A stretch of DNA of 64,000 nt from Humibacter ginsenosidimutans (GCF_007859675.1 NZ_CP042305.1:3038001-3102000); one strand, 5' to 3'; numbered from the stretch's first letter, positions 15,578-24,451 are shown. Notes: generated from the sequence alone by a model not told the origin. Numbers and translations: made by a program.

Positions 15578-16627
15578 ATGCACGGTGAGTACAAGGTTCC
15601 TGGCGGAAAGCTCGTGGTCGTCGACTTCGACGTTGTCGACGGCGCGATCGTGGACTTCCACTTGGCGGGCGACTTCTTTCTCGAACCCGACTCGGCTCTC
15701 GAGGCGATCGACGCGGCCGTGACGGGCCTCTCCGCGGAGTCCGACACATCCTCGATCGCCGACGCCGTGCGTCGCGCTCTGCCGACGGATGCCGTGCTGC
15801 TGGGCTTCTCGCCCGAGGCGGTCGGCGTCGCGGTGCGTCGCTCCCTCTCCAACGCGACCACGTGGCGCGACTACGACTGGAGCATCGTGCACGCCAAGGC
15901 CGTGCCGCCGCGGCTGCACCTCGCGCTCGATGAGGCGATGAGCAACTCGCTCGCCGCCGGGCACCGCGGTCCCACGCTGCGCATCTGGGAGTGGGACGAG
16001 TCGGCCGTGGTGATCGGCAGCTTCCAGTCGGTGAAGAACGAGGTCGACCCGGAGGGGGCGGCCAAGTACGGTTTCGACGTCGTGCGACGCATCACAGGCG
16101 GCGGCGCCATGATGATGGAGAAGGGCAACGTCGTCACCTATTCGCTGTACGTGCCCGCCGAGCTCGTCTCCGGCATGAGCTTCGCCGACAGCTACGCCTA
16201 CCTGGATGACTGGGCCCTCGTCGCGCTGCGCTCGCTGGGAGTGGACGCCACATACAAGCCGCTCAACGACATCGCCAGCCCGCAGGGCAAGATCGGCGGC
16301 GCCGCGCAGAAACGGTTCAAGAACGGCGCCGTGCTGCATCACGTGACCATGAGCTACGACATGGACGGTCAGAAGATGACCGAGGTGCTGCGCATCGGTC
16401 GCGAGAAGATCAGCGACAAGGGCATCGCGTCGGCCGCGAAGCGCGTCGACCCGCTCAAGGCGCAGTCGGGCCTCAGCCGCGCGGAGATCATCGAGCGCAT
16501 GAAGCAGACGTTCACCGAGCTCTACGGTGCGAAGCCCGGCGAGATCTCCGACGCGGAGTACGAGGACGCGGAGCGCCTGGTCGCCGAGAAGTTCGCCACC
16601 GAGGAGTGGCTGTACCGCGTGCCGTAG
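15578..16627 (+). CDS. lplA: lipoate-protein ligase A, domain-permuted
   Basis: A 349-residue enzyme that attaches lipoate (or octanoate) to lipoyl domains of 2-oxoacid dehydrogenases and GcvH. The catalytic domain runs from about residue 100 to 330: VIGSFQSVKNEV, the RRxxGGGA lipoate site as VVRRITGGGAMM, and the lysine motif DIASPQGKIGGAAQKR. Residues 1-85 (GGKLVVVDFDVVDGAIVDFH and AGDFFLEPDSALEAID) look like the accessory domain that normally sits at the C-terminus of bacterial LplA. Here it precedes the catalytic domain. CAGGCT lies exactly 6 nt before the ATG, suggesting a leaderless mRNA. Confidence 0.88.
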   Translation: MHGEYKVPGGKLVVVDFDVVDGAIVDFHLAGDFFLEPDSALEAIDAAVTGLSAESDTSSIADAVRRALPTDAVLLGFSPEAVGVAVRRSLSNATTWRDYDWSIVHAKAVPPRLHLALDEAMSNSLAAGHRGPTLRIWEWDESAVVIGSFQSVKNEVDPEGAAKYGFDVVRRITGGGAMMMEKGNVVTYSLYVPAELVSGMSFADSYAYLDDWALVALRSLGVDATYKPLNDIASPQGKIGGAAQKRFKNGAVLHHVTMSYDMDGQKMTEVLRIGREKISDKGIASAAKRVDPLKAQSGLSRAEIIERMKQTFTELYGAKPGEISDAEYEDAERLVAEKFATEEWLYRVP

Positions 16628-16702
16628 CCGGCCCGAGCGCTTCCGATGCTGCACCCGGGTGATGCCCAGAGCCGTGTCACCCGGGTCCCATAAGATACCC
16701 GC

Positions 16703-17008
16703 GTGGTCTGGTGGATCCTCGGTGGCATCGTCGTTCTCGGCGTGCTGCTCTGGGGTGTGCACAGCATCGGCGTGATCGACCTCAGTGACAAGAGCCGCAA
16801 GCCGAGCGGAGGGTCCTCCCGCGGAGGCGGAGTGCTGATGATCGGCGACGAGGTCTTCGCTCCGGCGAAGTACGAAGCCCAGGTCGAGCTCGACAGGCAA
16901 GCACGTCTTCCGGTGCCTGCGCCCATTCCGGGCGACGGCGACAAGGGCATCTTCGGAGACGGGCCCGTGCGCATCCAGCTCGACTCCGACGGCAAGCCGC
17001 TGCGCTGA
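16703..17008 (+). CDS. small membrane protein of unknown function
   Basis: A 101-residue protein with one N-terminal membrane segment (VWWILGGIVVLGVLLWGVHS) and a hydrophilic Gly/Ser/Asp-rich remainder. I do not recognise a family. GTG 16703 has TAAGAT exactly 6 nt upstream (16691-16696), which supports this start and a leaderless transcript. It follows lplA by 75 bp, with an ACCCGGGT-rich repeat between them. Confidence 0.65.
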   Translation: MVWWILGGIVVLGVLLWGVHSIGVIDLSDKSRKPSGGSSRGGGVLMIGDEVFAPAKYEAQVELDRQARLPVPAPIPGDGDKGIFGDGPVRIQLDSDGKPLR

Positions 17009-17036
17009 CCGCAGCTGCGGCCTTTGAGCGGGATGC

Positions 17037-17324
17037 TCAGGCGGGCTGGTGCAACAGGTCCTGGTAGGCCTTGTGTCGCTGCAGCCACGACCGCACGTAC
17101 GGGCACAGCGCAACGACGCGCAGCCCCGCGTTTCGGGTGTCGTCGAGCGCGGATTGCACGAGTTCGCTCGCCAGACCCTCGCCCTGATGTCCTTCGTCGA
17201 CCTCCGTGTGGGTGAACACGATGTGATCGTCGAACCGCTTGTAATACGCCGCGCCGACCACCTGGCCGCCCTGCTCGATCACGTAGCGGGAGGCATCCCG
17301 GTCATCACGCACCTGTGCACTCAT
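17037..17324 (-). CDS. GNAT-like N-acetyltransferase, short CG-type
   Basis: A 95-residue single-domain protein: VIEQGGQVVGAAYYKRFDDH, then HTEVDEGHQGEGLASELVQS (the acetyl-CoA pyrophosphate loop Q-x-x-G-x-A/G) and VVALCPYVRSWLQRHKAYQDL, the conserved C-terminal signature of the small Acetyltransf_CG (GNAT_like) family. ATG 17324 is chosen: TATGGT lies exactly 6 nt upstream, and the in-frame extension to 17534 would overlap the divergent methyltransferase. The acceptor substrate is unknown. Confidence 0.85.
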   Translation of the reverse strand: MSAQVRDDRDASRYVIEQGGQVVGAAYYKRFDDHIVFTHTEVDEGHQGEGLASELVQSALDDTRNAGLRVVALCPYVRSWLQRHKAYQDLLHQPA

Positions 17325-17445
17325 GACGTCACCATAGGCACGGTGTGCCGAGAGAGCGCGGCGATTTGCCGGTCGGGCCGGATTTCGGGCACCGGTGCGG
17401 ATCGTCGGATCGGGGCCGGGCCCCGGCACCGACCAGAATGGAGCA

Positions 17446-18300
17446 ATGCCAGCATGGTCGACCGAGAGCCCGAACACGGTGTTCGAGGGCGACAACCTGG
17501 CGGTGCTGCCGACGCTTCCGGATGCCTCTTTCACCGTGATCTACCTCGACCCGCCGTTCAACACGGGCCGCGCGCAGCAGCGGCGCACCGTCACGGCGGT
17601 GCGCACCGAGGCCGAGGGTGCGATCGCCGGGTTCCAGGGTCGCGGCTATGAGCGCATCCGCGGCGACCTGCTGCGCTACGACGACAGGTTCGACGACTAC
17701 TGGGAGTTCCTCGAGCCGCGGCTGATCGAGGCGTGGCGGCTGCTCGCGGACGACGGCACACTCTATCTGCACCTCGACTACCACGAGGCGCACTACGCGA
17801 AGGTGCTGCTCGACGCTCTGTTCGGGCGGGCATCGTTTCTCAACGAGATCATCTGGGCCTACGACTACGGCGGCAAGTCGAAGCGACGGTGGCCGGCGAA
17901 GCACGACACGATCCTCGTGTACGTGAAGAACCCGAAGGGCTACCACTTCGATTCGGATGCCGTCGATCGCGAACCGTACATGGCCCCCGGCCTCGTCACG
18001 GCCGAGAAGGCGTCGCGCGGCAAGCTGCCAACGGACGTGTGGTGGCACACCATCGTCACGACCACGGGACGCGAGAAGACCGGGTACCCGACGCAGAAAC
18101 CGGAGGGCGTGGTGCGGCGCATGGTGCAGGCATCCTCGCGGCAGGGGGACTGGGTGCTCGACTTCTTCGCGGGCAGCGGCACAACGGGGGCGGTGGCCGC
18201 CGCGCTCGGCCGCCGCTTCGTGCTCGTCGACAGCAACCCCGATGCGATCGCCGTGATGCGCACCCGCTTCGCCCTGATGCCCGACGTCGCGTTTCGCTGA
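17446..18300 (+). CDS. orphan site-specific DNA methyltransferase (N4/N6, beta-type motif order)
   Basis: A 284-residue amino-methyltransferase. Motif IV IYLDPPFNTG is at residues 32-41 and the SAM-binding motif I FFAGSGTTG near 240, i.e. IV before I, the beta-group order; TGYPTQKPEGVV is the conserved region just before motif I. It transfers a methyl group from SAM to adenine N6 or cytosine N4. No restriction endonuclease or specificity subunit is adjacent, so it is a solitary methyltransferase, possibly regulatory. ATG 17446 has CAGAAT exactly 6 nt upstream. The target sequence cannot be derived from the sequence. Confidence 0.85.
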   Translation: MPAWSTESPNTVFEGDNLAVLPTLPDASFTVIYLDPPFNTGRAQQRRTVTAVRTEAEGAIAGFQGRGYERIRGDLLRYDDRFDDYWEFLEPRLIEAWRLLADDGTLYLHLDYHEAHYAKVLLDALFGRASFLNEIIWAYDYGGKSKRRWPAKHDTILVYVKNPKGYHFDSDAVDREPYMAPGLVTAEKASRGKLPTDVWWHTIVTTTGREKTGYPTQKPEGVVRRMVQASSRQGDWVLDFFAGSGTTGAVAAALGRRFVLVDSNPDAIAVMRTRFALMPDVAFR

Positions 18301-18400
18301 CCCGCGAGCGTGTCCTCTCTCGCCGAGCGTGTGACTTCCCGCGCCGAGAGGGCGGGATCCTCTCCGCGAGAGTGCCGGTTCCTCCTCGCGAAAGTGCTGC

Positions 18401-19633
18401 CTACGCCCGTGCTCGATCCGGCCTGCTGAGCGGCCAGTTGACGAGCGCGGCGGCCAGCACGATGAGCGCGGCGATCACCGGTGCATAGCCGGCGGCATGC
18501 GCCGAGGTCGCGGATGCCAGGGCCCCCACGATCCCGGATGCCGCGGCCTGCCCCACCACGATCCCCGACCCGAGCATGGTCATGACCGTTGCCGAACGTC
18601 CGGCGGGGCTACGCACCGCCGCGAGGCTGTACAGCGTGACGAGCGTGGGTCCCACACCGATGCCCGCCAGGAAGAGCGCGGTGAGGATGCCTCCGATCGA
18701 TCCGCTCAGCAGAGCGAACAGGCCGGCACCGATGAAGAGCACGGCGGCGAAGGTCAGCCATCGTGCGCGCAACGTGAAGCGGGCGGGGAACAGCGCCACC
18801 CCGAGTGCGAATGCGGCCGATCCGACGCCCATCGCGCCGTACATCAGCCCTGACTGGTCCGCGCTGCCGAGCACGGTCATGATCGCCGTCAGCGAGGTGA
18901 GCATCGCCCCGAAGAACAGCCCGACGCCGACAGAGCCGATGATCAGAACGAGCAACGGCGGGCGCAGCAGAGCTCCCACCGGCTCGCGTTCCCGCACCGC
19001 CGTCTCGTGCGCGGCGAGCCTGCTCGTCGGGTGCAGCGCGAACGCCGTGACGAACACGAACTCGAGCAGCGCGGCACCGATCACGGCGGCCTGCGGTCCG
19101 ACCGTCGTGGCGAGGGCGCCGACGAGCACCGGACCGAACACGAAGGTGACCTCGTCGGCGGCGGACTCGTACGAGAACGTCGAATTGAGGATGCCCGCGC
19201 GCCGGCCCACAGGCATCCGCGTCGAGATGATGCCCACGAGCCGACTCCGCGAGAGGGGTGACACCTGGGGTGCCGTGGCCCCGATGAGCAGCGCGACCGC
19301 CAGCACGATGGCGTCGGGCGCCGCGCTCGCGGCCCAGGCGATCAGCAGCAGCGTGATGCCGTTGGCGATGCCGGCGGCGAGCACGACTCGCCGCTGCCCG
19401 AAGCGATCGGCGGCGGCGCCGATCAACGGGCCGACCGCTGCCGTGCCGAGCCCGACGCACGCCGAGACGAGGCCGCCGAGCGCGAGCGAGTGGCGCATCG
19501 TGACGATCAGCGTGAGCACGCCGACGACGATCATCGCGTACGGGAAGCGGGCGATGAAGGCGATGGGGAAATAGGCCTTTCCCGTCGCACCCAGCAACAG
19601 GGAGAAGGTCGACTGCTCGCCAGGGTTTCTCAT
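18401..19633 (-). CDS. MFS transporter
   Basis: A 410-residue protein with about 12 hydrophobic segments. The loop between segments 2 and 3 reads GAAADRFGQRRVVLAAG, a clear motif A variant, and segment 5 has FVFGPVLVGALA. The substrate is unknown; exporter-like MFS_1. It is transcribed in the same direction as the LacI gene 52 bp upstream, so they may be co-transcribed. Downstream (18301-18400) are short GAGCGTGT/GCGAGAGTG repeats but no gene. Confidence 0.82.
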   Translation of the reverse strand: MRNPGEQSTFSLLLGATGKAYFPIAFIARFPYAMIVVGVLTLIVTMRHSLALGGLVSACVGLGTAAVGPLIGAAADRFGQRRVVLAAGIANGITLLLIAWAASAAPDAIVLAVALLIGATAPQVSPLSRSRLVGIISTRMPVGRRAGILNSTFSYESAADEVTFVFGPVLVGALATTVGPQAAVIGAALLEFVFVTAFALHPTSRLAAHETAVREREPVGALLRPPLLVLIIGSVGVGLFFGAMLTSLTAIMTVLGSADQSGLMYGAMGVGSAAFALGVALFPARFTLRARWLTFAAVLFIGAGLFALLSGSIGGILTALFLAGIGVGPTLVTLYSLAAVRSPAGRSATVMTMLGSGIVVGQAAASGIVGALASATSAHAAGYAPVIAALIVLAAALVNWPLSRPDRARA

Positions 19634-19685
19634 CGCTGCCGTTCAGCCTACGTGGTGGCCGATCGCGCGCCGGCCGGAGCCGCGC

Positions 19686-20699
19686 TCAGCTGGAGCTGCG
19701 CACGATGAGCCTCGTCTCGAGGATCGTCGCGTGCTCCACCTCTTCGCCCTCGATGCGCTTCACGAGCTTCTCGGCCATGGCGGCGCCGAGCTCGTTCATC
19801 GACTGGTGCATCGTGGTCAGCGAGGGAGCCGCCGCCGATCCGAGCGCGTCGTCGTCGTATCCGACGACCGCGATGTCTCCGGGGATGCCCAGTCCCGCCT
19901 CCGCGATGGCCTGGTACGCACCCAGTGCCATCTGATCGTTCGCCGCGAACACGGCATCCACGGGGGCCTTGCGTGCCAGCAGGCGGCGCATCGCCATCAC
20001 GCCGGACGCCGGCGAGAAGTCGCCCCACTCGATGAGCGTCGCGTCGAGGCCGGCCTCGGTCATGGCGCGACGCCAGCCCAGCTCTCGGTCGAATCCGGCC
20101 GGCATGTCGGCCGGTCCGGCGATGGTCGCGATGTGCGTGCGGCCGCGGTCGATCAGGTGCTTGGTCGCGGTGTAGGAGCCGTCGATGTTGTCGACGTCGA
20201 CGTAGTAGCTCTCACCGTCGGAGTGCAGAGGACGTCCGCCGAACACCACGGGAACCGCCTGGCCGAGCCGGTCGTAGGAATGGTCGCCGGAGTGGTGCGA
20301 GACCACGAGCGCGCCGTCGATGTTGCCCCCGGTGAGGTAACGCCTGGTCTTGTCGGGGTTGGTCTCGGAGGCCACCACGATGCCGAGCGTGTAGTCGGTC
20401 GACGCCAGGTAGACGGCGACGCCCTGGATGATGAGCGCGAAGAACGGGTCGGTGAACACGCGCGACGTCGACTCCGGAATGACCAGCGCGATGGACTCCG
20501 TGCGTCGGCTCGCGAGGGAGCGCGCCGCTCTGTTGGGCACGTAGTTCAGCTCGGCGATCGCGGCGTTGACGGCCTCGATGAGGTCGGGCTTGACCTTGGG
20601 CGATCCGTTCACGACGCGGGAAACCGTGGCGCGCGAGACCCCGGCCTTCGCCGCCACCATCTCCAGCGTCGGCGCCTGTGCCTCGGATCTCAGACCCAT
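19686..20699 (-). CDS. LacI-family transcriptional regulator
   Basis: A 337-residue repressor: helix-turn-helix LEMVAAKAGVSRATVSRVVN (residues 12-31), hinge PNRAARSLASRR, then the sugar-binding-protein-like domain (ALVIPESTSRVFTDPFFALI, IDGALVVSHHSG, DAVFAANDQMALGAYQA, AVVGYDDDALGSAAAPSLTT). GAAAGGGGG precedes the ATG. It reads towards the MFS gene at 18401, which it may control; no sugar-hydrolase gene is adjacent, so the effector is unknown. Confidence 0.9.
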   Translation of the reverse strand: MGLRSEAQAPTLEMVAAKAGVSRATVSRVVNGSPKVKPDLIEAVNAAIAELNYVPNRAARSLASRRTESIALVIPESTSRVFTDPFFALIIQGVAVYLASTDYTLGIVVASETNPDKTRRYLTGGNIDGALVVSHHSGDHSYDRLGQAVPVVFGGRPLHSDGESYYVDVDNIDGSYTATKHLIDRGRTHIATIAGPADMPAGFDRELGWRRAMTEAGLDATLIEWGDFSPASGVMAMRRLLARKAPVDAVFAANDQMALGAYQAIAEAGLGIPGDIAVVGYDDDALGSAAAPSLTTMHQSMNELGAAMAEKLVKRIEGEEVEHATILETRLIVRSSS

Positions 20700-20803
20700 C
20701 TCGCCCCCTTTCGGCCGTCGTGTCGCCCTGCGAACCTATCGCGAATCCGGCTCAGAGGCGAGCCATCGTGAGAGCGCGATCATCCGCGAGGGACCGGGGA
20801 TGC

Positions 20804-20837
20804 GTGAAGGCGACGGCACGCATGCCGTCGCCTTCAC
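20804..20837 (-). terminator. terminator-like hairpin after the DHA2 exporter gene
   Basis: GTGAAGGCGACGGCA (20804-20818) pairs perfectly with 20823-20837 over 15 bp with a 4-nt loop, about 85 bp beyond the exporter stop. No U-tract follows, as is common for actinobacterial terminators. Confidence 0.65.
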
Positions 20838-20921
20838 GTCACTTCTGATCCACGATCCCTCCAGGCCTCGACACGCATCGGAGCACTGTACGAGCGAGGG
20901 ATGCCGTGGCGTCCCGCCTCG

Positions 20922-23108
20922 CTACGGCGTCACGACGCCGCCCTGGCCGGAACTGTGCCGTCCGCCGTTGTGCCGTGGCGCGGCATCCGCTTCACCGGGC
21001 GCCGAGTGACGACCGTGATCGGCCGGAAGCTCCGTGCCCGTGCCGACGAGCGCTCCGTCTGCCTGGGCATCGGGAAGCGTGAGCGAGCCCGTCTCCTGCG
21101 CAGCCTCGACGGCACGCATCTCCTCGCTCTTGTCGGCGGCCTCCTGCAGCGCGGACTTGGCACGCAGCGGAGGTGTCTTGAAGAACAGCGAGAGTATGAA
21201 CGCCACCAGCACGACGAACATGGCCACCCAGTAGACGGTCACCGCCGAGGCGTTGAAGCCCACCAGGAACGGCTTGGCCAGTGCGGGATTCGCGTCCTTC
21301 AGGAACGATGTGTCGTTGATCGAGCTGCTGCTCACCTTGGACTTGCCGCTCGACTTCTCGAACTGCTTCTGCAGCGTCGGCACCAGAGTCTCGACGAACG
21401 CGTCGCGATCGCTCGCGTTCGTGAAGTCGAGCGTCACAGTGCCGTCGTCAGCCACACGTGCGACCGGAACCTTCTGCTGGATGGCCGGCCCCACCTTCTC
21501 GACGGCGGCCTTCTGGCCTGCTGCAGCGCCCGCTGCCCCAGCCGCTGCTTCTGCGGCGGCCGCCTCGCTCTGCGGGATCTGGCCCGCCGCGACCTGCTGC
21601 TGCACCTGGGCCTCCGCCGCCTTCTTGCCGGCGGCGGCGCCCTCGCTCTTGGCCTTGTCGACGGTGGTCTGGAGAGTCTGAGTGGTCTCCTTGGTGACGT
21701 TGGTCACGATCGGATCGTAGATCGTGTCCATGATGCCCTTGTTCTCGGGCGCATTCGCGACTGCGGGGTTGAACGCGGCATCCAGAGCGGCCGTCAGCGT
21801 GGCCTTGTCGCTCAGCGACGTCTGGATGTTCGCAGGCATCACCGTGAACAGCAGCGAGATGAGCACAGCCGTGCCCAGCGTTCCGCCGATCTGTCGGAAG
21901 AACGTGGATGCGCTGGTCGCCACACCCATGTCGCGAGCGTCGACCGCGTTCTGGCTCGCGATGGTGAGCGTCTGCATCATCTGGCCGAGGCCGAGACCGA
22001 TGAGCAGCATGGCCCCGGCGAGGAACCAGTAGCTCGTGTCGTACTTCGCGAAGGTCAGCCAGAGGAACCCGCCGGCGAGGAACAGCGTGCCGAGAATCGG
22101 GAACTGACGGTAACGGCCGGTGCGCGCGATGATCTGGCCGCTGGCGATCGACGCGATCATGAGCCCGAGGATCATCGGCAGCAGTTGAAGTCCGCTCTCG
22201 GTCGGGGTCGCACCCAGCACCAGCTGCAGGTACAGCGGGAGGGTCAGCATGGCGCCGAACATTCCGAAGCCGACCAGCACGCCGATGACCGTCGCCATGG
22301 AGAAGGTCGCGGAGCGGAAGATCTTGAGCGGGATGAGTGCGTCATCCTTCATCAGCATCTCGATGATGATGAATCCGATGATGCCGACGGCGCCGACCAC
22401 GTAGCACGCGATCGAGTAGCCGCTCACCCAGCCCCAGTCCTGGCCCTTCTCGGCGACGAGCAGCAGTGGCACGAGAGCCACGATCACACCTGCTGCACCC
22501 CACCAGTCGATGCGCACCGAGTGATGCCCGTGCCGGGGGATGTGCAGGAAGAGCACCACGATGATCAGCGCGATGATGCCGATCGGCACGTTGATGAGGA
22601 AGACCCAGCGCCATCCGGCGATCCACAGAATCTGGTTCGCGCCCGCGAAGAGGCCGCCGATCAGCGGGCCGGCAACACTCGAGATGCCGAAGACGGCAAG
22701 GAAGTACCCCTGGTATTTCGCTCGCTCGCGCGGTGCGAGGATGTCGCCCATGATCGCCAGCGGCATCGACATCAGGCCTCCAGCACCGAGACCCTGAATC
22801 GCGCGGAACACCGCGAGCTCGATCATCGAGGTCGAGAACGACGACAGGATCGAGCCGATCACGAAGATGACGATCGCGATGATGAACAGCGGCCGCCTGC
22901 CGAAGATGTCGGACAGCTTGCCGTAGATCGGCGTGGCGATCGTGGAGACGATCAGGTATGCCGTGGTGACCCAGGCCTGCTGGCTGAGACCGTGCAGGTC
23001 GTCGCCGATGGTGCGGATGGCGGTTCCCACGACCGTCTGGTCGAGCGCGGAAAGGAACATGCCGGCCATCAGGCCGAAGATCACGAAGAGGATCTGGCGA
23101 TGGGACAT
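20922..23108 (-). CDS. MFS transporter, DHA2 family, with large extracytoplasmic domain
   Basis: A 728-residue drug:H+ antiporter-type protein, much longer than the usual 450-550. Segment 1 is ILFVIFGLMAGMFLSALDQT, with motif A at YGKLSDIFGRRPLF and motif C at SVAGPLIGGLF. Between the last two membrane segments lies an insertion of about 200 residues rich in Ala/Gln/Lys (TVDKAKSEGAAAGKKAAEAQ and following), predicted helical or coiled and facing outside. The start is uncertain: ATG 23108 has no Shine-Dalgarno, while ATG 23163, preceded by GGGGA, opens a frame encoding a convincing N-terminus (MSEAATPASVPAAPKK) that is out of frame by one base at an A6 run (23116-23121). Confidence 0.85.
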   Translation of the reverse strand: MSHRQILFVIFGLMAGMFLSALDQTVVGTAIRTIGDDLHGLSQQAWVTTAYLIVSTIATPIYGKLSDIFGRRPLFIIAIVIFVIGSILSSFSTSMIELAVFRAIQGLGAGGLMSMPLAIMGDILAPRERAKYQGYFLAVFGISSVAGPLIGGLFAGANQILWIAGWRWVFLINVPIGIIALIIVVLFLHIPRHGHHSVRIDWWGAAGVIVALVPLLLVAEKGQDWGWVSGYSIACYVVGAVGIIGFIIIEMLMKDDALIPLKIFRSATFSMATVIGVLVGFGMFGAMLTLPLYLQLVLGATPTESGLQLLPMILGLMIASIASGQIIARTGRYRQFPILGTLFLAGGFLWLTFAKYDTSYWFLAGAMLLIGLGLGQMMQTLTIASQNAVDARDMGVATSASTFFRQIGGTLGTAVLISLLFTVMPANIQTSLSDKATLTAALDAAFNPAVANAPENKGIMDTIYDPIVTNVTKETTQTLQTTVDKAKSEGAAAGKKAAEAQVQQQVAAGQIPQSEAAAAEAAAGAAGAAAGQKAAVEKVGPAIQQKVPVARVADDGTVTLDFTNASDRDAFVETLVPTLQKQFEKSSGKSKVSSSSINDTSFLKDANPALAKPFLVGFNASAVTVYWVAMFVVLVAFILSLFFKTPPLRAKSALQEAADKSEEMRAVEAAQETGSLTLPDAQADGALVGTGTELPADHGRHSAPGEADAAPRHNGGRHSSGQGGVVTP

Positions 23109-23328
23109 GATGGGATTTTTTCGGCGCGGCTGGCACCGACGCGGGTGTGGCGGCTTCTGACATGGATCCCCGGACTTCTGCTGAATTGCTGTGTCTGCCG
23201 AATGGCTTGTGAGGCGCTGACCGAAGGCATCCCGGACGACGGGAGCTGCCATCGTCGGCCAGGGTAGGAGCAGCGCAAAGAATTTTGCGGTGACTGCAAA
23301 GTTACACCCGTACTGCGGGCCCGACGGA

Positions 23329-23407
23329 ACTTACCCCCTGAAAGATCGCACGGTTCGCCCGGGGCGAACGCATCGCTCATCCGTGCACACTGAGGGCCCC
23401 CGTAAGT
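23329..23407 (+). promoter_or_regulatory. nested stem structure in the leader of the lipoprotein amidase
   Basis: Within the 345-bp gap 23109-23453 three stems nest: ACTTAC/GTAAGT (23329-23334 with 23402-23407), GCACGG/CCGTGC (23348-23353 with 23381-23386) and TTCGCC/GGCGAA (23354-23359 with 23363-23368). The element ends about 47 bp before the amidase start. It could be a structured leader RNA; it does not match the c-di-AMP riboswitch pattern I know. The rest of the gap shows a GCAAA-GAAT-TTTGC hairpin near 23275 and no gene. Confidence 0.35.
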
Positions 23408-23453
23408 GGTACACCGCTGATTCCAAGGCTGTCCGCGTACCGTCGTTGCGGTC

Positions 23454-24446
23454 ATGCCTGAGACATCCAGTGACTTCAGCGGCTCGTACGAAGCCCCTGA
23501 GCGCACCGACAACACTACGTCTGCGCCCCGGGGTCCGCGTGGTCTGCCGCGCCTCGACCGCCACCGCGAAGTGAACCGCAGGGCCGTGCTCGGCGGGTTC
23601 GTCGCGGCATCCGCCCTCATGCTCGCCGGATGCTCGTCGCCGGCTCAGTCCGCGACTCGCCGCGCAGCGGCCACCGCTCCCGTGACGCCGACGGTGTCGG
23701 CCGTGAACCCGACGCAGACCTCGGTGCTGGGTCAGAAGGTCGTCATCCACGGCACAGATCTGCAGCATGTGGACAAGGTCGTGTTCGGCAGCACCGCCGT
23801 CGATGTCACGTCGGTGACTCCGACCAAGGTCGTCGCGACGGCGCCGGCCGCCGCTGACTATCAGCCGGCGGCGGTGTCGCTGAGTCTGCTCGGCGCCAAC
23901 GGCAAGGTGCTGGCCAAGCAGCCGGATGCCCTGCAGTATTCCGCGTCCGGCGGCGTCGCCGCGCAGATGACCTACGCTCTCGCGCACTGGAACAACTACA
24001 ACACCGCCCAGTACGGCAACCTCAACCCGCAGGGCGGCGACTGCGCCAACTTCGTGAGCCAGACCCTCATCGCGCGCGGCTGGACCATGAACGACGACTG
24101 GTACAACCACGACGCGGCGGCCGACTGGAGTCCGGCGTGGGGCTACGTGCCGTCGATGGATCAGTACTTCTCGGACAACGCTTCGGCGCTCGGGCTCGAG
24201 AAGCTCGACTTCGCGAGCCAGGCCGACAGGGCGAAGGTGGCGCTCGGTGACGTCGCGATCTTCTTCTGGGGAGATGACACCTCGCCGGACCACACGCAGG
24301 TCGTCGACAAGATCGACGTGGTCGACGGTCAGTACAAGATCTCCATGGCGAGCCACAACGACGACTACGCCTACCGCGACCTCGACACCACCATCACCAC
24401 GCAGCATCCCGGGTCGACCGGTCACTTCTGGCATCTGACCCGCTGA
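23454..24446 (+). CDS. secreted lipoprotein with IPT/TIG domain and amidase domain
   Basis: A 330-residue exported protein. Residues 41-60 (NRRAVLGGFVAASALMLAGC) combine a twin arginine with a lipobox, giving lipid attachment at Cys60. Residues about 82-147 form an IPT/TIG immunoglobulin-like domain (VNPTQTSVLGQKVVIHGTDL). Residues about 170-330 are a putative amidase (Amidase_6-type) domain with nucleophile Cys197 in GGDCANFVSQ and a later His in DHTQVVDK. It is presumably a peptidoglycan-acting cysteine amidase or peptidase at the cell surface. Its catalytic domain is paralogous to the gene at 26104; the L,D-transpeptidase lies between them. Confidence 0.85.
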   Translation: MPETSSDFSGSYEAPERTDNTTSAPRGPRGLPRLDRHREVNRRAVLGGFVAASALMLAGCSSPAQSATRRAAATAPVTPTVSAVNPTQTSVLGQKVVIHGTDLQHVDKVVFGSTAVDVTSVTPTKVVATAPAAADYQPAAVSLSLLGANGKVLAKQPDALQYSASGGVAAQMTYALAHWNNYNTAQYGNLNPQGGDCANFVSQTLIARGWTMNDDWYNHDAAADWSPAWGYVPSMDQYFSDNASALGLEKLDFASQADRAKVALGDVAIFFWGDDTSPDHTQVVDKIDVVDGQYKISMASHNDDYAYRDLDTTITTQHPGSTGHFWHLTR

Positions 24447-24451
24447 CGAGC

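Noticed and set aside
23109..23453. c-di-AMP (ydaO) riboswitch upstream of the amidase gene
   Set aside because: The conserved GGGGAACC-like and closing segments of that family are not visible; only a generic nested stem was seen.
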